DNA of 38,447 nt from Prochlorococcus sp. AG-412-P08 (GCA_003214695.1 QCLI01000013.1:1-38447); one strand, 5' to 3'; counted from the first letter of the stretch, positions 1 to 8,132 are shown. Translations and numbers: made by a program. Notes: generated by a model from the sequence alone, not told the origin.

Positions 1-1
1 T

Positions 2-1090
2 GACAATGATGACTCAGCAGCAACAAACACAAAGCTTCATATGCAATATGACGCTAAGTACGAACTTTACTCTAGCTTCTCTGGTAGAGACCAACTTTAC
101 ACAAGGATAAGGACTGGCTCTGGTAGTGGTCCTTTTGAATCCACTACTTCAGGTACTCACCTATCTAAGTCTAATTCCAATGGTGGTTCGCTAAAAGTAG
201 ACAAAATCTGGTATCAATTCCCTGTTGGTGATGACATCACTGCTTGGGTAGGTCCAAGGATAGAGAACTACTACATGCTAGCTAGTTCACCTTCAATCTA
301 TAAGCCAGTAACTAAGCAGTTTGCTTTAGGTGGCAATGGTGCTGTCTACGGTTCAAGCACAAGTCCTGGTTTTGGTCTTGCTTGGACACAGCCAACTGAA
401 AACCGTGGCGACGCAAGGTTTGCTGTAAGTACTAACTATGCAGCTTATGGCGGCGACTCACCTTCTACTACTACTAGTAAAGGTTCTGTAGTTTCATCTG
501 GAGGTATCTTGACCGATACTCCTTCAAAATGGTTGTCAAAGATTGAGTACGGCTCATCTAAGTGGCAGGTATCTGCTGCTATGGCTGTGAACAATTGCAC
601 AGATGATACTGCTGTTACTGCTAGTAAGCGCTGCAAAGATTGGGGTGGCTACTACAACACCACTCAAGCTGGAACACTTACTGGCGACCAAACTGCTTAT
701 GCGTTAAGAGCATCTTGGAGACCTGACTCCACAGGAGCCGTTCCTTCAATCCAAGTTGGTTACGACTGGTCGACTGTTTCCGATGATGCATCCGCTGGTG
801 CAACAGAAGAAACAAAAGGCTATATGGTAGGTCTTAGCTGGTCTGATGCCTTTATTGATGGCAATAGAGCTGGCATAGCATTTGGCTCACCCGAACATGC
901 AAGCAAGCGGGTTGCTGGTGGATCAACAGCAGAGCAAACACCATTTGCATGGGAAGCTTACTATGACTACAAAGTCAATGATGGCCTCACCATTACACCT
1001 GCTATCTTCGGTTTTGAAGATCGTGATGGTACAACAGGAACCGCAGATGACGGTTTTGGTGGTTTAATTCAAACAACCTTCAAGTTCTGA
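2..1090 (+). CDS. som: Som/OprB-type outer-membrane porin, 5' truncated by the window edge
   Basis: Beta-barrel porin of the cyanobacterial Som (iron uptake porin/OprB) family, expected in the outer membrane for passage of small solutes. The frame is already open at base 2, so the start, signal peptide and SLH region lie outside the window; the internal Met at 41 is not the real start. Visible features are the block FSGRDQLYTRIRTG, typical of the first strands of these porins, alternating Gly/Ser/Thr/aromatic strands, and a C-terminal phenylalanine after GLIQTTF, the usual BAM assembly signal. A strong hairpin terminator follows at once. The neighbouring PiuC-like and iron-binding genes fit an iron/outer-membrane locus. 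Family is clear; the exact paralogue is not. Confidence 0.9.
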   Translation, partial: DNDDSAATNTKLHMQYDAKYELYSSFSGRDQLYTRIRTGSGSGPFESTTSGTHLSKSNSNGGSLKVDKIWYQFPVGDDITAWVGPRIENYYMLASSPSIYKPVTKQFALGGNGAVYGSSTSPGFGLAWTQPTENRGDARFAVSTNYAAYGGDSPSTTTSKGSVVSSGGILTDTPSKWLSKIEYGSSKWQVSAAMAVNNCTDDTAVTASKRCKDWGGYYNTTQAGTLTGDQTAYALRASWRPDSTGAVPSIQVGYDWSTVSDDASAGATEETKGYMVGLSWSDAFIDGNRAGIAFGSPEHASKRVAGGSTAEQTPFAWEAYYDYKVNDGLTITPAIFGFEDRDGTTGTADDGFGGLIQTTFKF

Positions 1091-1115
1091 TAACTGAATT
1101 TTCAGCAGAACTAAT

Positions 1116-1143
1116 AAAAAGGTGCTCTTATGGGCGCCTTTTT
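1116..1143 (+). terminator. Rho-independent terminator of the porin gene
   Basis: A-tract, then GGTGC paired with GCGCC across a short loop (one G-T wobble), then a T-run, 26 bases after the porin stop codon. Confidence 0.85.
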
Positions 1144-1152
1144 ATATTGAAA

Positions 1153-1190
1153 GAAAAAAACACCTGCAACAATCACAGGTGTTTTTTTTT
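1153..1190. terminator. Second, probably bidirectional terminator between convergent genes
   Basis: Perfect hairpin with arms CACCTG and CAGGTG, preceded by an A-run and followed by nine or more Ts. The flanking A and T tracts let it end transcription both from the porin (+) and from the small convergent gene at 1241-1480 (-). Confidence 0.8.
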
Positions 1191-1240
1191 CGTCTAAATA
1201 AAACTAATTAAAATATAGGTTATTAATTTAGTTTCGATAA

Positions 1241-1480
1241 TCACCAGCAGTTTTCTCCTTCTCCAATTGGTATGCAGTAATCTTCTTCTTCAGCTTCTTT
1301 CATTAGCTCTTCGGCATCTGCATCGAGTTTACTTTCCTCATCAACAGATTGATCAGTAGTCCATTCTTTTAGTCCACCCAAATTATCTTTGCCAGCATTG
1401 CTAATGCTTGGATTTAATGTAGTTGCAGCTAGTAGTGCAGATGCTGCCATGAATATTGCAACAGGAGATTGATTGCTCAT
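1241..1480 (-). CDS. Small exported acidic protein, unknown function
   Basis: 79 residues. The N-terminus has a hydrophobic stretch (AIFMAASALLAATT) followed by small residues, consistent with a Sec signal peptide or a single membrane anchor. The rest is strongly acidic (runs of Glu/Asp) and ends in a Cys-x8-Cys pair that could form a disulfide. I do not recognise the family; such small secreted proteins are common in picocyanobacteria. It is convergent with the porin gene and shares its terminator region. No striking ribosome-binding site is visible upstream. That it is a real gene is supported by the signal-like N-terminus and the terminator placement. Confidence 0.65.
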   Translation of the reverse strand: MSNQSPVAIFMAASALLAATTLNPSISNAGKDNLGGLKEWTTDQSVDEESKLDADAEELMKEAEEEDYCIPIGEGENCW

Positions 1481-1568
1481 AGAATCATTTCTTTCTTATC
1501 ATTCTGCCTGCATCTTATTCAAAGTAAGATCAAAAGAATACATTTCCCAGTATCAATTGATGCAACTA

Positions 1569-2234
1569 CTAATCGCCTAACCTGCGGAGCAGGTTGCTGT
1601 AAGACTGAAAAAGAAGGTCAACTTCCGTCGTTCTACCATGTTTAGCAAGAATAGCCCTAGCACCAGTATCTAGGTTAAACAATGATTTCCTGTCTTCATT
1701 ACTAGCTACATAACTATGAATCCAACCTACACATACGAACCTAATACCAGATTGAACTTCCTCAACAGAATGAATACTGGTACTTGGATAAATTACGATA
1801 TGACCTTGAGAAAGTTTGATTCTTTTTGTTTCTTGAAGTGTCTGAATAGCAAGTTCCCCTCCTTCATAGTCTGTAGGATCACTTAAAAATAATGTAAAGG
1901 AGAGGTCACTGCGACCAGAACTCATGTACGCATTATCGATATGCATTCCATAGCCTTGACCAGCTGATGATTTAGAGAACATAATCCCATGAATTTTTCT
2001 TGGCAAAGTAAAGCTTTTAATTAACTCATTCTCTCTAATTGCTTTGCTTATGAGCCTGCTATTTTTTACTGAAATTTCTGAATCTCTTTTTAATTGTAGG
2101 TTATTTTTTATAAGTGAAGCATGAGAACCAGCCGTTTTCTTTCCACTTTCCCAAAGACCTTGATCTTCTTCAATGCTCTCAATACAACTCTTTGCAAGAG
2201 AACAATCTAATAACTTATGAACTAGAAAATCCAT
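1569..2234 (-). CDS. piuC: PiuC/YbiX-like PKHD-type Fe(II)/2-oxoglutarate hydroxylase
   Basis: 221-residue 2OG-Fe(II) dioxygenase of the PKHD type, near the usual length of about 225. The facial triad is visible: His98 and Asp100 in GYGMHIDNAYM, His155 in PSTSIHSVEEV, and Arg165 for 2-oxoglutarate in SGIRFVCVGW. The motif YEGGEL before the second His is also typical. In bacteria PiuC sits beside TonB receptors or iron transport genes and is iron-regulated; its substrate is unknown. Here it is divergent from an Fe(III)-binding protein gene, which supports an iron-stress role. Function beyond 'dioxygenase linked to iron uptake' is not established. Confidence 0.88.
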   Translation of the reverse strand: MDFLVHKLLDCSLAKSCIESIEEDQGLWESGKKTAGSHASLIKNNLQLKRDSEISVKNSRLISKAIRENELIKSFTLPRKIHGIMFSKSSAGQGYGMHIDNAYMSSGRSDLSFTLFLSDPTDYEGGELAIQTLQETKRIKLSQGHIVIYPSTSIHSVEEVQSGIRFVCVGWIHSYVASNEDRKSLFNLDTGARAILAKHGRTTEVDLLFQSYSNLLRRLGD

Positions 2235-2378
2235 TGAGAGTAAAACAAAAGCTAAGCATCCTCATAGAATATTATTACATGAAACAAATTATACTTTCTG
2301 ATGTAACTTAAGAAGCTTTGTAGGAAGTTTCATGGTTTTTGTATAGACTGAATACGAGAATAATTTCAGCTTGAATTA
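2235..2378. promoter_or_regulatory. Divergent promoter region between piuC-like and iron-binding protein genes
   Basis: A 144-base AT-rich spacer must contain the promoters of both divergent genes. I looked for a Fur box (19-bp palindrome around GATAATGATAATC) and found only weak partial AT-rich matches, so iron control is suggested by the genes and not proven by a site. No -35/-10 pair with correct spacing stood out. Confidence 0.35.
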
Positions 2379-3407
2379 ATGAAAAACCTGGGACGTATTA
2401 TTTCTTCTTTAGCAACAAGCTCTATTATATTAGGGACATCATTAAGTCTTCAAGCAAGTGCTTCTGATAGAGAAGTTCGTGTCTATTCGGGTCGACACTA
2501 TAATACCGATAAACAGGTTTTTAAAAAATTTGCCAAAGAAACAGGAATTAGAGTAAGGCTAATTGAGGCAACCGGTATTTCTTTGATTGAGAGACTTAAA
2601 AGAGAAGGAAAGAATTCAAAAGCAGATGTTATTTTATTAGTTGATGCAGCAAGAATAAGCAATGCTGCAAATAATGGACTTTTGCAATCATTTCGCTCAG
2701 AGAAATTAAATGCAAGTGTTCCATCAAAATATAAAGATGAAAAAGGCAGATGGTTTGCTCTGACAAGAAGGGTAAGAGTTATGGTTGCCAATCCTAAAAA
2801 GGTTGACATATCTAAGATAACTACATTCTCCGATCTTGCTGATCCATCATTAAAAGGTTTGGTTTGTCTAAGGAAACGTAACAGTCCTTATAATCAATCA
2901 TTAGTAGCGAATCAACTGGTACTGCGTGGAGAGAAAGAAACAAAGACTTGGTTGAAAAAAATGTTATCCAATGTGTCTCAACCTTATTTCCCTGGTGATA
3001 TTGGAATTACAAGAGCCGTAGCTCAGGGTAAGTGCGGAGTTGGAGTAGTTAATCACTATTATGTTGCTAGGATGCTTGCTGGCGTTAATGGGACTAAAGA
3101 TAAAAATTTAGCGCAAAAAGTAAAAGTCATAACTCCTAATCCAGCCCACGTAAACGTGAGCGCCGGGGGGCTAGCAAAATTCGCCACCAATAAATCAGAA
3201 GCTATCGAATTACTAGAGTTTCTTGCTTCGCCTAAAGGTAGCATTGGCCTTGCAGGACCAACATATGAACATCCTTTAGTTGGATTCAACAACAGCAATG
3301 AACTCAAAGGGTTCGGTGTCTTCACTCCAGACAATGTGTCAATAAGTCAGTTGGGCAAATACAATTCAAAGGCTATCAAAATGATGACAAAGGCAGGTTG
3401 GGAATAG
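2379..3407 (+). CDS. idiA/futA: Fe(III) ABC transporter periplasmic substrate-binding protein
   Basis: 342 residues, the usual length for the FutA/IdiA/AfuA ferric-binding family. The N-terminal 28 residues form a signal peptide ending near QASAS. Mature hallmarks are REVRVYSGRHYNTDKQVF, with a conserved Tyr/His ligand region, DVILLVDAARI, and the Tyr-rich NHYYVARML, which supplies iron-binding tyrosines in the family. The protein binds ferric iron in the periplasm and delivers it to FutB/FutC, not present in this window. In some cyanobacteria IdiA also protects photosystem II under iron starvation. It is divergent from piuC and close to the porin gene, forming an iron-acquisition patch. Confidence 0.93.
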   Translation: MKNLGRIISSLATSSIILGTSLSLQASASDREVRVYSGRHYNTDKQVFKKFAKETGIRVRLIEATGISLIERLKREGKNSKADVILLVDAARISNAANNGLLQSFRSEKLNASVPSKYKDEKGRWFALTRRVRVMVANPKKVDISKITTFSDLADPSLKGLVCLRKRNSPYNQSLVANQLVLRGEKETKTWLKKMLSNVSQPYFPGDIGITRAVAQGKCGVGVVNHYYVARMLAGVNGTKDKNLAQKVKVITPNPAHVNVSAGGLAKFATNKSEAIELLEFLASPKGSIGLAGPTYEHPLVGFNNSNELKGFGVFTPDNVSISQLGKYNSKAIKMMTKAGWE

Positions 3408-3657
3408 TTTTTGAAGTACTTCTCACAAATCAATTAACCTAGTTTAATAATTAATATGAAATTAGAAAGGGAGAGATTAGTGCTAGTAAATTACGTTTAA
3501 TACTCACCTTTAATCATAAAGTATTGTTAGATGTAATAGCATTAATTTTTAGAATACTTTCTTTAGATATTCAAGAGCCTGCTATAACTAATGTTTTGTT
3601 AAAGAATTTAGATCCTTATATTTAAAGAGTATATTATGAATATTTCCCTTCCATAAG
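3408..3657. other. Gene-poor spacer with a short start-less frame
   Basis: No recognisable gene. On the + strand a frame without ATG runs from about 3457 to 3625 and reads like helical protein (for example IALIFRILSLDIQE and NVLLKNLDPYI before the stop). It may be the decayed end of a lost gene or chance. Confidence 0.3.
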
Positions 3658-5274
3658 ATGAAAGGTTTTGGTGAAAATCAAGAATCAAAGAAGAGAAGGA
3701 TCATCAATAAATCTCATTATATCTCGCCCGAGCAGATACTTAATAATGCATTTAACTATCATTCAAAAGGCAACATTCAAGAAGCAGAGAAATACTATAA
3801 GTTATTTCTTGATAATGGCTATCAAGATCCAAGAGCTTTATCTAATTACGGTATCATCTGCCAACAAAAAAATAATCTGAAGAAAGCTAAAGATCTATTT
3901 TTAAAATCAATTGACTTATATCCAAATAGTTCCGGGGCTTTTTCAAATCTGGGTGGTGTTTTGAAAGATCTAGGTAGGCTTGAAGAAGCAGAGATATATA
4001 CTCGTAAAGCAACGGAATTGGCACCAAACTCTGAAGAGGCTCATTTTAATCTAGCAATAATTCTAAAGGACTTAGGTAGATCAAAAGAGGCTATATTGTC
4101 TATAAAGAAAGCAATAAATATAGATCCTAATTTTGCCGAATTTCATGCACACTTAGGATATATATTAAAAGATCAAAATGACCTGCAAGAAGCAGAGGTA
4201 TCTACACGAAGAGCAATAGAGTTAAAGCCTAATTTTGCCGAAGCTTACTCAAGTCTAGGAATTATTCTTATGGGTCAGCGGAAATTAAAGGCTGCTGTGT
4301 TGTCGTTGCAAAAGGCAATTGAAGTAAACCCAAATTTTGCTCAAGCATATTCAAATCTTAGTGCAACATTAATCCATCTAGAGAGTTTAGAAAAAGCTGA
4401 GGGTTATGCTCGGATTGCTATAAGAATAAATCCAGAACTTGCAGAAGCTTATTTTAACCTAGGCGACATTTTTCTAAACGTTGGTAATTTTAAGGAAGCA
4501 GAGTACAATCATAGGAAATGTATTTCTTTAAACCCTGATTGTGCAGAAGCGTATACTAGTTTAGGGGTTATTCTTTATATCAATGGATACCTAGACCTAG
4601 CATTAAAAGAATTAGGAAAAGCTCGCTCTCTTAATGCAGGGATGGAGATGAATAATTTGATATACAGTATTTTAATGAAGAGGAAGGCAAGGGAAGATAG
4701 AAAAGTTATAACTAATAGGCATTCTACTTCTAATCAACATGATTTGTTAGATTCAGGATCACTTATTATTAAAAGAGATGTAGAAATAGAACTGATTAAT
4801 GAGTTATATAAAAAAAGCACTTTGGAATTAAGTAAAATAAATGATCCAAGTCATGGTAACGCAAAAGGTTCAGATTATAACTTATTTAAAAATAATAATA
4901 ATGTAACTAGATTACTAGAAGATGATCTAACTAATATATCAAAGGAAGCAGTTGGATCAGACATAATAATAAAAGATTCGTTCTTTACTATTCTGGGGGC
5001 AGGAGGAAGTGTAAGTAATCACAATCATATAAATCTTATAGATAAAGTGCCCATTTTAGACTTAGGCAATCAAAAGTTTAGCCTTGTTTATTACCTATCT
5101 ATAGGAGATCAAAATTGTACAGAGCCTGGCATCCTAAAATTATATGAGCCAAATGAAGATATTCTTCCTTACAAAGGTATGATAATAATCTTTCCCGCAA
5201 GAAGATATCACTCTGTGAACTACAATGGTAAAAAAGATCGGCTTATAGTTGGAATAAACTTTTATAGTATTTAA
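3658..5274 (+). CDS. TPR-repeat protein with C-terminal 2OG-Fe(II) oxygenase-like domain
   Basis: 538 residues. After a short basic N-terminus, residues about 25-340 are some nine tandem tetratricopeptide repeats (for example AYSSLGIILMGQRKLKAAVL, repeating every 34 residues). A low-complexity linker follows to about 430. Residues 435-538 resemble the 2OG-FeII_Oxy_5 type: NHNHINLIDK, a strand with LVYYLSIGD, then FPARRYHSVNYNGKKDRL with the distal His and a downstream Arg. This TPR-dioxygenase combination is familiar from marine cyanobacteria; the target is unknown but could be a protein or glycan substrate presented by the TPR superhelix. It lies just upstream of the tRNA that anchors the islands. 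The oxygenase assignment is by motif pattern. Confidence 0.8.
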   Translation: MKGFGENQESKKRRIINKSHYISPEQILNNAFNYHSKGNIQEAEKYYKLFLDNGYQDPRALSNYGIICQQKNNLKKAKDLFLKSIDLYPNSSGAFSNLGGVLKDLGRLEEAEIYTRKATELAPNSEEAHFNLAIILKDLGRSKEAILSIKKAINIDPNFAEFHAHLGYILKDQNDLQEAEVSTRRAIELKPNFAEAYSSLGIILMGQRKLKAAVLSLQKAIEVNPNFAQAYSNLSATLIHLESLEKAEGYARIAIRINPELAEAYFNLGDIFLNVGNFKEAEYNHRKCISLNPDCAEAYTSLGVILYINGYLDLALKELGKARSLNAGMEMNNLIYSILMKRKAREDRKVITNRHSTSNQHDLLDSGSLIIKRDVEIELINELYKKSTLELSKINDPSHGNAKGSDYNLFKNNNNVTRLLEDDLTNISKEAVGSDIIIKDSFFTILGAGGSVSNHNHINLIDKVPILDLGNQKFSLVYYLSIGDQNCTEPGILKLYEPNEDILPYKGMIIIFPARRYHSVNYNGKKDRLIVGINFYSI

Positions 5275-5319
5275 TTACATTGTTGATTTTAATTTCTTAA
5301 TTTAGAATATCTAATACAT

Positions 5320-5405
5320 GGAGAGGTGGCTGAGTGGTCGAAAGCGAACGACTCGAAATCGTTTGACGGCAAACCCGTCCGTGGGTTCGAATCCCACCCT
5401 CTCCG
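5320..5405 (+). tRNA. trnS(CGA): tRNA-Ser (anticodon CGA), integration target of the island array
   Basis: 86-base class II tRNA. The acceptor stem GGAGAGG (5320-5326) pairs with CCTCTCC (5398-5404) and the discriminator is G. The anticodon stem AACGA/TCGTT surrounds loop CTCGAAA with anticodon CGA (5354-5356), decoding UCG. The long variable arm and T-arm (GGGTTCGAATCCC) are intact; CCA is not encoded. Its 3' end recurs at 12594, 16416, 18163 and, degenerate, 18359, showing repeated site-specific integration with the tRNA kept whole. Confidence 0.97.
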
Positions 5406-5407
5406 TT
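5394..5407 (+). repeat. att site 1 (attL, inside the tRNA-Ser 3' end)
   Basis: CCACCCTCTCCGTT. The last 11 tRNA bases (CACCCTCTCCG) are repeated at att2 12594-12604. All 14 bases are repeated at att3 16416-16429, and 12 of 14 at att4 18163-18176. This is the usual crossover region for tRNA-targeting tyrosine recombinases. Confidence 0.85.
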
Positions 5408-5527
5408 GAATTAATTTGTCAGGAGTTGTCTTGACGTGTCACTTTCACGTGAATACGTTGCAGTAACTATTGTTTTAAGCGTGAAGAGATATCCACCAGT
5501 ATTCAGGATAGTTCAACTTTGGGAAAA

Positions 5528-5573
5528 ATATGTTGGGGATATGTTGGGGATTCTTATGGAATATGTTGGGGAT
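5528..5573 (+). repeat. Left arm-type repeats of island A
   Basis: Three direct copies of ATATGTTGGGGAT start at 5528, 5539 and 5561, that is 11 and 22 bases apart, so they lie on one face of the helix. Identical copies occur at the right end (12499, 12510) in the same orientation. This is the expected arrangement of integrase arm-binding sites beside the core. A 10-bp palindrome TTCACGTGAA at 5444-5453 lies between core and arms. Confidence 0.7.
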
Positions 5574-5708
5574 TTATAGGTACCGTCTTTCTGCTCCTTT
5601 ACGAAGAGTTTTGTCGAGATCGATTGCTCTGTCTAGACTGTCTATACAAGACAAGGTGTCTTTGATGTACCGCCGGACTGCTGCTATTTCCTTAGAAGTA
5701 GATGGTAC
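5574..5708 (-). pseudogene. Start-less 44-codon frame at the left end of island A
   Basis: On the minus strand an open frame of 44 codons reads like real helical protein (EIAAVRRYIKDTLSCIDSLD, then a basic C-terminus ending RRYL). A stop lies directly upstream and no ATG or GTG is available; a TTG exists in the middle. I interpret it as the 3' end of a gene truncated at the element boundary, or a small gene with an unusual start. Family not recognised. Confidence 0.3.
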
Positions 5709-5732
5709 TTAATTATTAAATGAGCACTGTGA

Positions 5733-6824
5733 ATGACTAGTGATTTCTTTAAAAATCTCCAAAAGAACAAGGAATTAGCTGCTCAGAAATCTTCTAAGGA
5801 CAACGAGTTAGCAGCTAAATATCTAGATAGTGGATGTGATAAAGATGATAAAAAAGACTCAAAGGGAGCAATAGAGGATTACACCAAGGCGATAAAATTA
5901 AATCCAAAATATACCGAAGCATACGCTAATCGTGGTTGCGCCAAAGAAGAATTAGGTGATAAAAAAGGTGCTCTTTCTGATTGGTACAAAGCTTTAGCAT
6001 TGGGAGACAAAGAAGCAGAGAATTGGATTCGAGATGTAAAAGAAAAATATGAAATGACCCCAGAGATGGAATCAACTCAAAAGAGATTTGAAGAACTTGC
6101 TGCTAAAGCAAAGCAAAATGGAAGTAATTGGCTAACGGAACAAGTTCAAATACTTCAACCAGAAGAATTAACTCTTCTAATTAAATTGGATCAACAGGCT
6201 GATAAAGAACACGTTGCTTGGTATAACAAAAATCCTGGATTAATCGCTGGAGGAGATCGATATATAAGTTTCGACTTAACTGTGGGTGCTAAATCAGAAT
6301 ACAGGGATGTAGTAGAAAATTATTCTGAGCTAATTGAAAAGTTAGAGCTTGATTACTACAAGTCAAAATATGCTGAGCAACTTAAAGAATCAATAGACTT
6401 GGAATCTCGTACTTGGGTAGCTAATGCTGATGAAGGAATTATTTGGGGATCCTTTGAAGGTGAAATTGCTAGATTTTGCTACAAAGATACTGACCACGGA
6501 GGAAATGTTTATGTTCCCAAAAGATGTATTCTTGCCGCGCCAGACTTTTACAAGATTGAAGACTGGGATGAGATAACAATAGAATATTTGAAGGAGACGA
6601 ATTGCGGTACCGAGGAAGAAGCCAATGAAGAATTTGAATATCTTTCAGAGAAATGTAATGAACCTATTATGGTTAAGTATGTAAACACCATAGGTTATGT
6701 AGACGATATAGATGGATACGAAAGTGGATGGCTTGATGATGATTTTGCCGAACTAGAAGCCCAAGGTGTGAAATATGAAGATGTTATTGATCCAGGCGGT
6801 CTATCAACCTGGCACGATGGTTGA
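5733..6824 (+). CDS. TPR protein with acidic C-terminal domain of unknown function
   Basis: 363 residues, cytosolic (no signal peptide). Residues 28-105 contain two TPRs (DSKGAIEDYTKAIKLNPKYT and the following AYANRGCAKEELGDKKGALS). Residues 115-363 form an acidic region with several Trp and Cys; I do not recognise it. Sequence blocks such as WGSFEGEIARFCYKD and VYVPKRCILAAPDFY suggest a folded globular domain. It is the only large plus-strand gene of island A, next to the left end, a usual cargo position. No catalytic motif is visible. It could be an effector, immunity or host-interaction protein, but nothing in the sequence decides this. Confidence 0.75.
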   Translation: MTSDFFKNLQKNKELAAQKSSKDNELAAKYLDSGCDKDDKKDSKGAIEDYTKAIKLNPKYTEAYANRGCAKEELGDKKGALSDWYKALALGDKEAENWIRDVKEKYEMTPEMESTQKRFEELAAKAKQNGSNWLTEQVQILQPEELTLLIKLDQQADKEHVAWYNKNPGLIAGGDRYISFDLTVGAKSEYRDVVENYSELIEKLELDYYKSKYAEQLKESIDLESRTWVANADEGIIWGSFEGEIARFCYKDTDHGGNVYVPKRCILAAPDFYKIEDWDEITIEYLKETNCGTEEEANEEFEYLSEKCNEPIMVKYVNTIGYVDDIDGYESGWLDDDFAELEAQGVKYEDVIDPGGLSTWHDG

Positions 6825-6901
6825 GTAATGATTGACCTCTAATGATTACATCATTGACGATGGAATTTACGGTACCTGTCATTGCTTGTCCTCCTTGTGA
6901 C

Positions 6902-6947
6902 TAGAAGGGTTCTTTGGACATATCTCCTCGTATTTCTCTGTCCAAGT
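6902..6947. repeat. 46-bp hairpin-bearing direct repeat, copy 1
   Basis: Matches 8048-8093 at 43 of 46 positions. It contains inverted arms TTGGACA (6914-6920) and TGTCCAA (6939-6945). It begins at the stop codon of the minus-strand gene 6947-7516, so it could end that transcript, although no T-run follows. Confidence 0.75.
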
Positions 6948-7516
6948 CATTCCCTGCACTCTGGCTTGTTTCGATATACAGGAGAATTGCATTTTGGATC
7001 TCGTTCTTTAGTCGTCTTCTCTGACCAGTCAGTTATTGGTGGATTGTCGTACGGGTTTAGACCTTTATCTCTACCTTGGGTGTCTTGTGGACCTTGGCTA
7101 TTGGGGAGTCGGTAGTTGGGAATTGGTATCGCTATTTCTTTCCTCCATCGACCAAAAGCCCTCATAAATTCCCGCTGAGCATCCCAATTAGCAAAAAGAA
7201 ATAGCGCATTCTGCTCTCTACCATTTTGAGCTTTATAGGTAATGTAGTTGTAATGCTCATCTCCATCTATATCGTACCGATACTTAATTAATTGAGAGGA
7301 TTGTATTCCTCCTTGTCCTTCGACCCACATTCCTGGTCCCTGAAAACGAAGTCGACATTCATTCTTTATCTTTCGGCACCAAGCATCGTGATAACTCTTA
7401 GGTCCAGCATCAAACATTCCTTCAGGGAAATCAGCATCCCCAAAGTCAGCTTTTACATCAGAATGAAAAGCAGCAACGCTAATAATGGCAAGCAAAGTGA
7501 GGAGAGATCTTTTCAT
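6947..7516 (-). CDS. Secreted protein of unknown function
   Basis: 189 residues. The N-terminus MKRSLLTLLAIISVAAF followed by HSDVKADF is a clear Sec signal peptide. The mature part contains Cys residues in CRKIKNECRLRF and near the C-terminus (KCNSPVYRNKPEC), likely disulfides, and an aromatic-rich core (YRYDIDGDEHYNYITYKAQN). I do not recognise a named family. It starts directly after the stop of the upstream gene 7517-7942 (no gap), so the two are one operon. The pair is bracketed by the two copies of the 46-bp repeat, suggesting it is a cargo unit. Envelope or periplasmic location is inferred. Confidence 0.75.
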   Translation of the reverse strand: MKRSLLTLLAIISVAAFHSDVKADFGDADFPEGMFDAGPKSYHDAWCRKIKNECRLRFQGPGMWVEGQGGIQSSQLIKYRYDIDGDEHYNYITYKAQNGREQNALFLFANWDAQREFMRAFGRWRKEIAIPIPNYRLPNSQGPQDTQGRDKGLNPYDNPPITDWSEKTTKERDPKCNSPVYRNKPECRE

Positions 7517-7942
7517 CTATCTCGCCTCAACACATTCATAGGTCCTAATATTTGATGAATTTTGAGTCAATCTTTTACTAGACATATAAGTGAGTGCAGC
7601 CTCTTCACATTGATCTATTGATTGCATTGGAATTGTATTGATTGTGTTATTCCATCTAAAAATTAGATAGGCAGTCTTAGTCTTCCCACCAGTTTTTTTC
7701 ATTGCATCCAAAGCATCCTTTCGAGCTGTTTTTATTTCATTCAGAATCTCTTTTCTTACTTCTTTGACCTCAGCCAAAGCATCCTGTCGAGCTTGAGTTA
7801 ATTCACGCCTTGTATTAGCTAATGCTTCATCAATATCATTACCTTTTTCACTTCCTGTTCGTACGAAAGAATTCCCAGCAAGAGCGATGATCCCAACAGT
7901 ACTTATGGTTGCCAAAGCCTTATAGAACAAATTATTACCCAT
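7517..7942 (-). CDS. Membrane-anchored coiled-coil protein of unknown function
   Basis: 141 residues. Residues 5-24 form a hydrophobic segment (ALATISTVGIIALAGNSFV), either a membrane anchor or an uncleaved signal. Residues about 36-88 are a long charged heptad region (ELTQARQDALAEVKEVRKE), a probable coiled coil. The last 50 residues form a small domain with two Cys (DQCEEAA and YECVEAR). It is the first gene of a two-gene operon with the secreted protein 6947-7516, with zero spacing. The sequence suggests a periplasmic coiled-coil protein; there is no basis for a specific function. Confidence 0.7.
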   Translation of the reverse strand: MGNNLFYKALATISTVGIIALAGNSFVRTGSEKGNDIDEALANTRRELTQARQDALAEVKEVRKEILNEIKTARKDALDAMKKTGGKTKTAYLIFRWNNTINTIPMQSIDQCEEAALTYMSSKRLTQNSSNIRTYECVEAR

Positions 7943-8047
7943 TAAATGTGTACAAGTCTGTATTCCTTATTTTTAGCTGTTTTGATCTATTAATGCTTTT
8001 CCTGCCAACAAAGGAAACATTTGGTCAGTCGCCTGAATCCCTGCTCT

Positions 8048-8093
8048 TAGAAGGGTTCTTTGGACAGATCGCCTCGTGTTTCTCTGTCCAAGT
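8048..8093. repeat. 46-bp hairpin-bearing direct repeat, copy 2
   Basis: Same orientation as copy 1 at 6902-6947. Here the inverted repeat is longer and perfect: TTGGACAGA (8060-8068) and TCTGTCCAA (8083-8091), loop 14. The copies bracket the two-gene unit 6947-7942; this one lies 75 bases past the serine recombinase stop. Confidence 0.75.
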
Positions 8094-8132
8094 GAAAGGT
8101 CTCCAGTGTGCTCTCGGTGCTTCTAATCCGCA

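Noticed and set aside
2235-2378. Fur box between the piuC-like and iron-binding genes
   Set aside because: Only weak partial matches to the 19-bp palindrome were visible, so no site is called.
5320-5405. tRNA disrupted by the insertions
   Set aside because: All stems, the anticodon loop and the acceptor pairing are intact; the islands restore the 3' end.
5530-5712. Plus-strand 60-codon frame starting in the TGTTGGGGAT repeats
   Set aside because: Its start is made of the repeats themselves, there is no ribosome site, and the opposite strand has the more protein-like frame.
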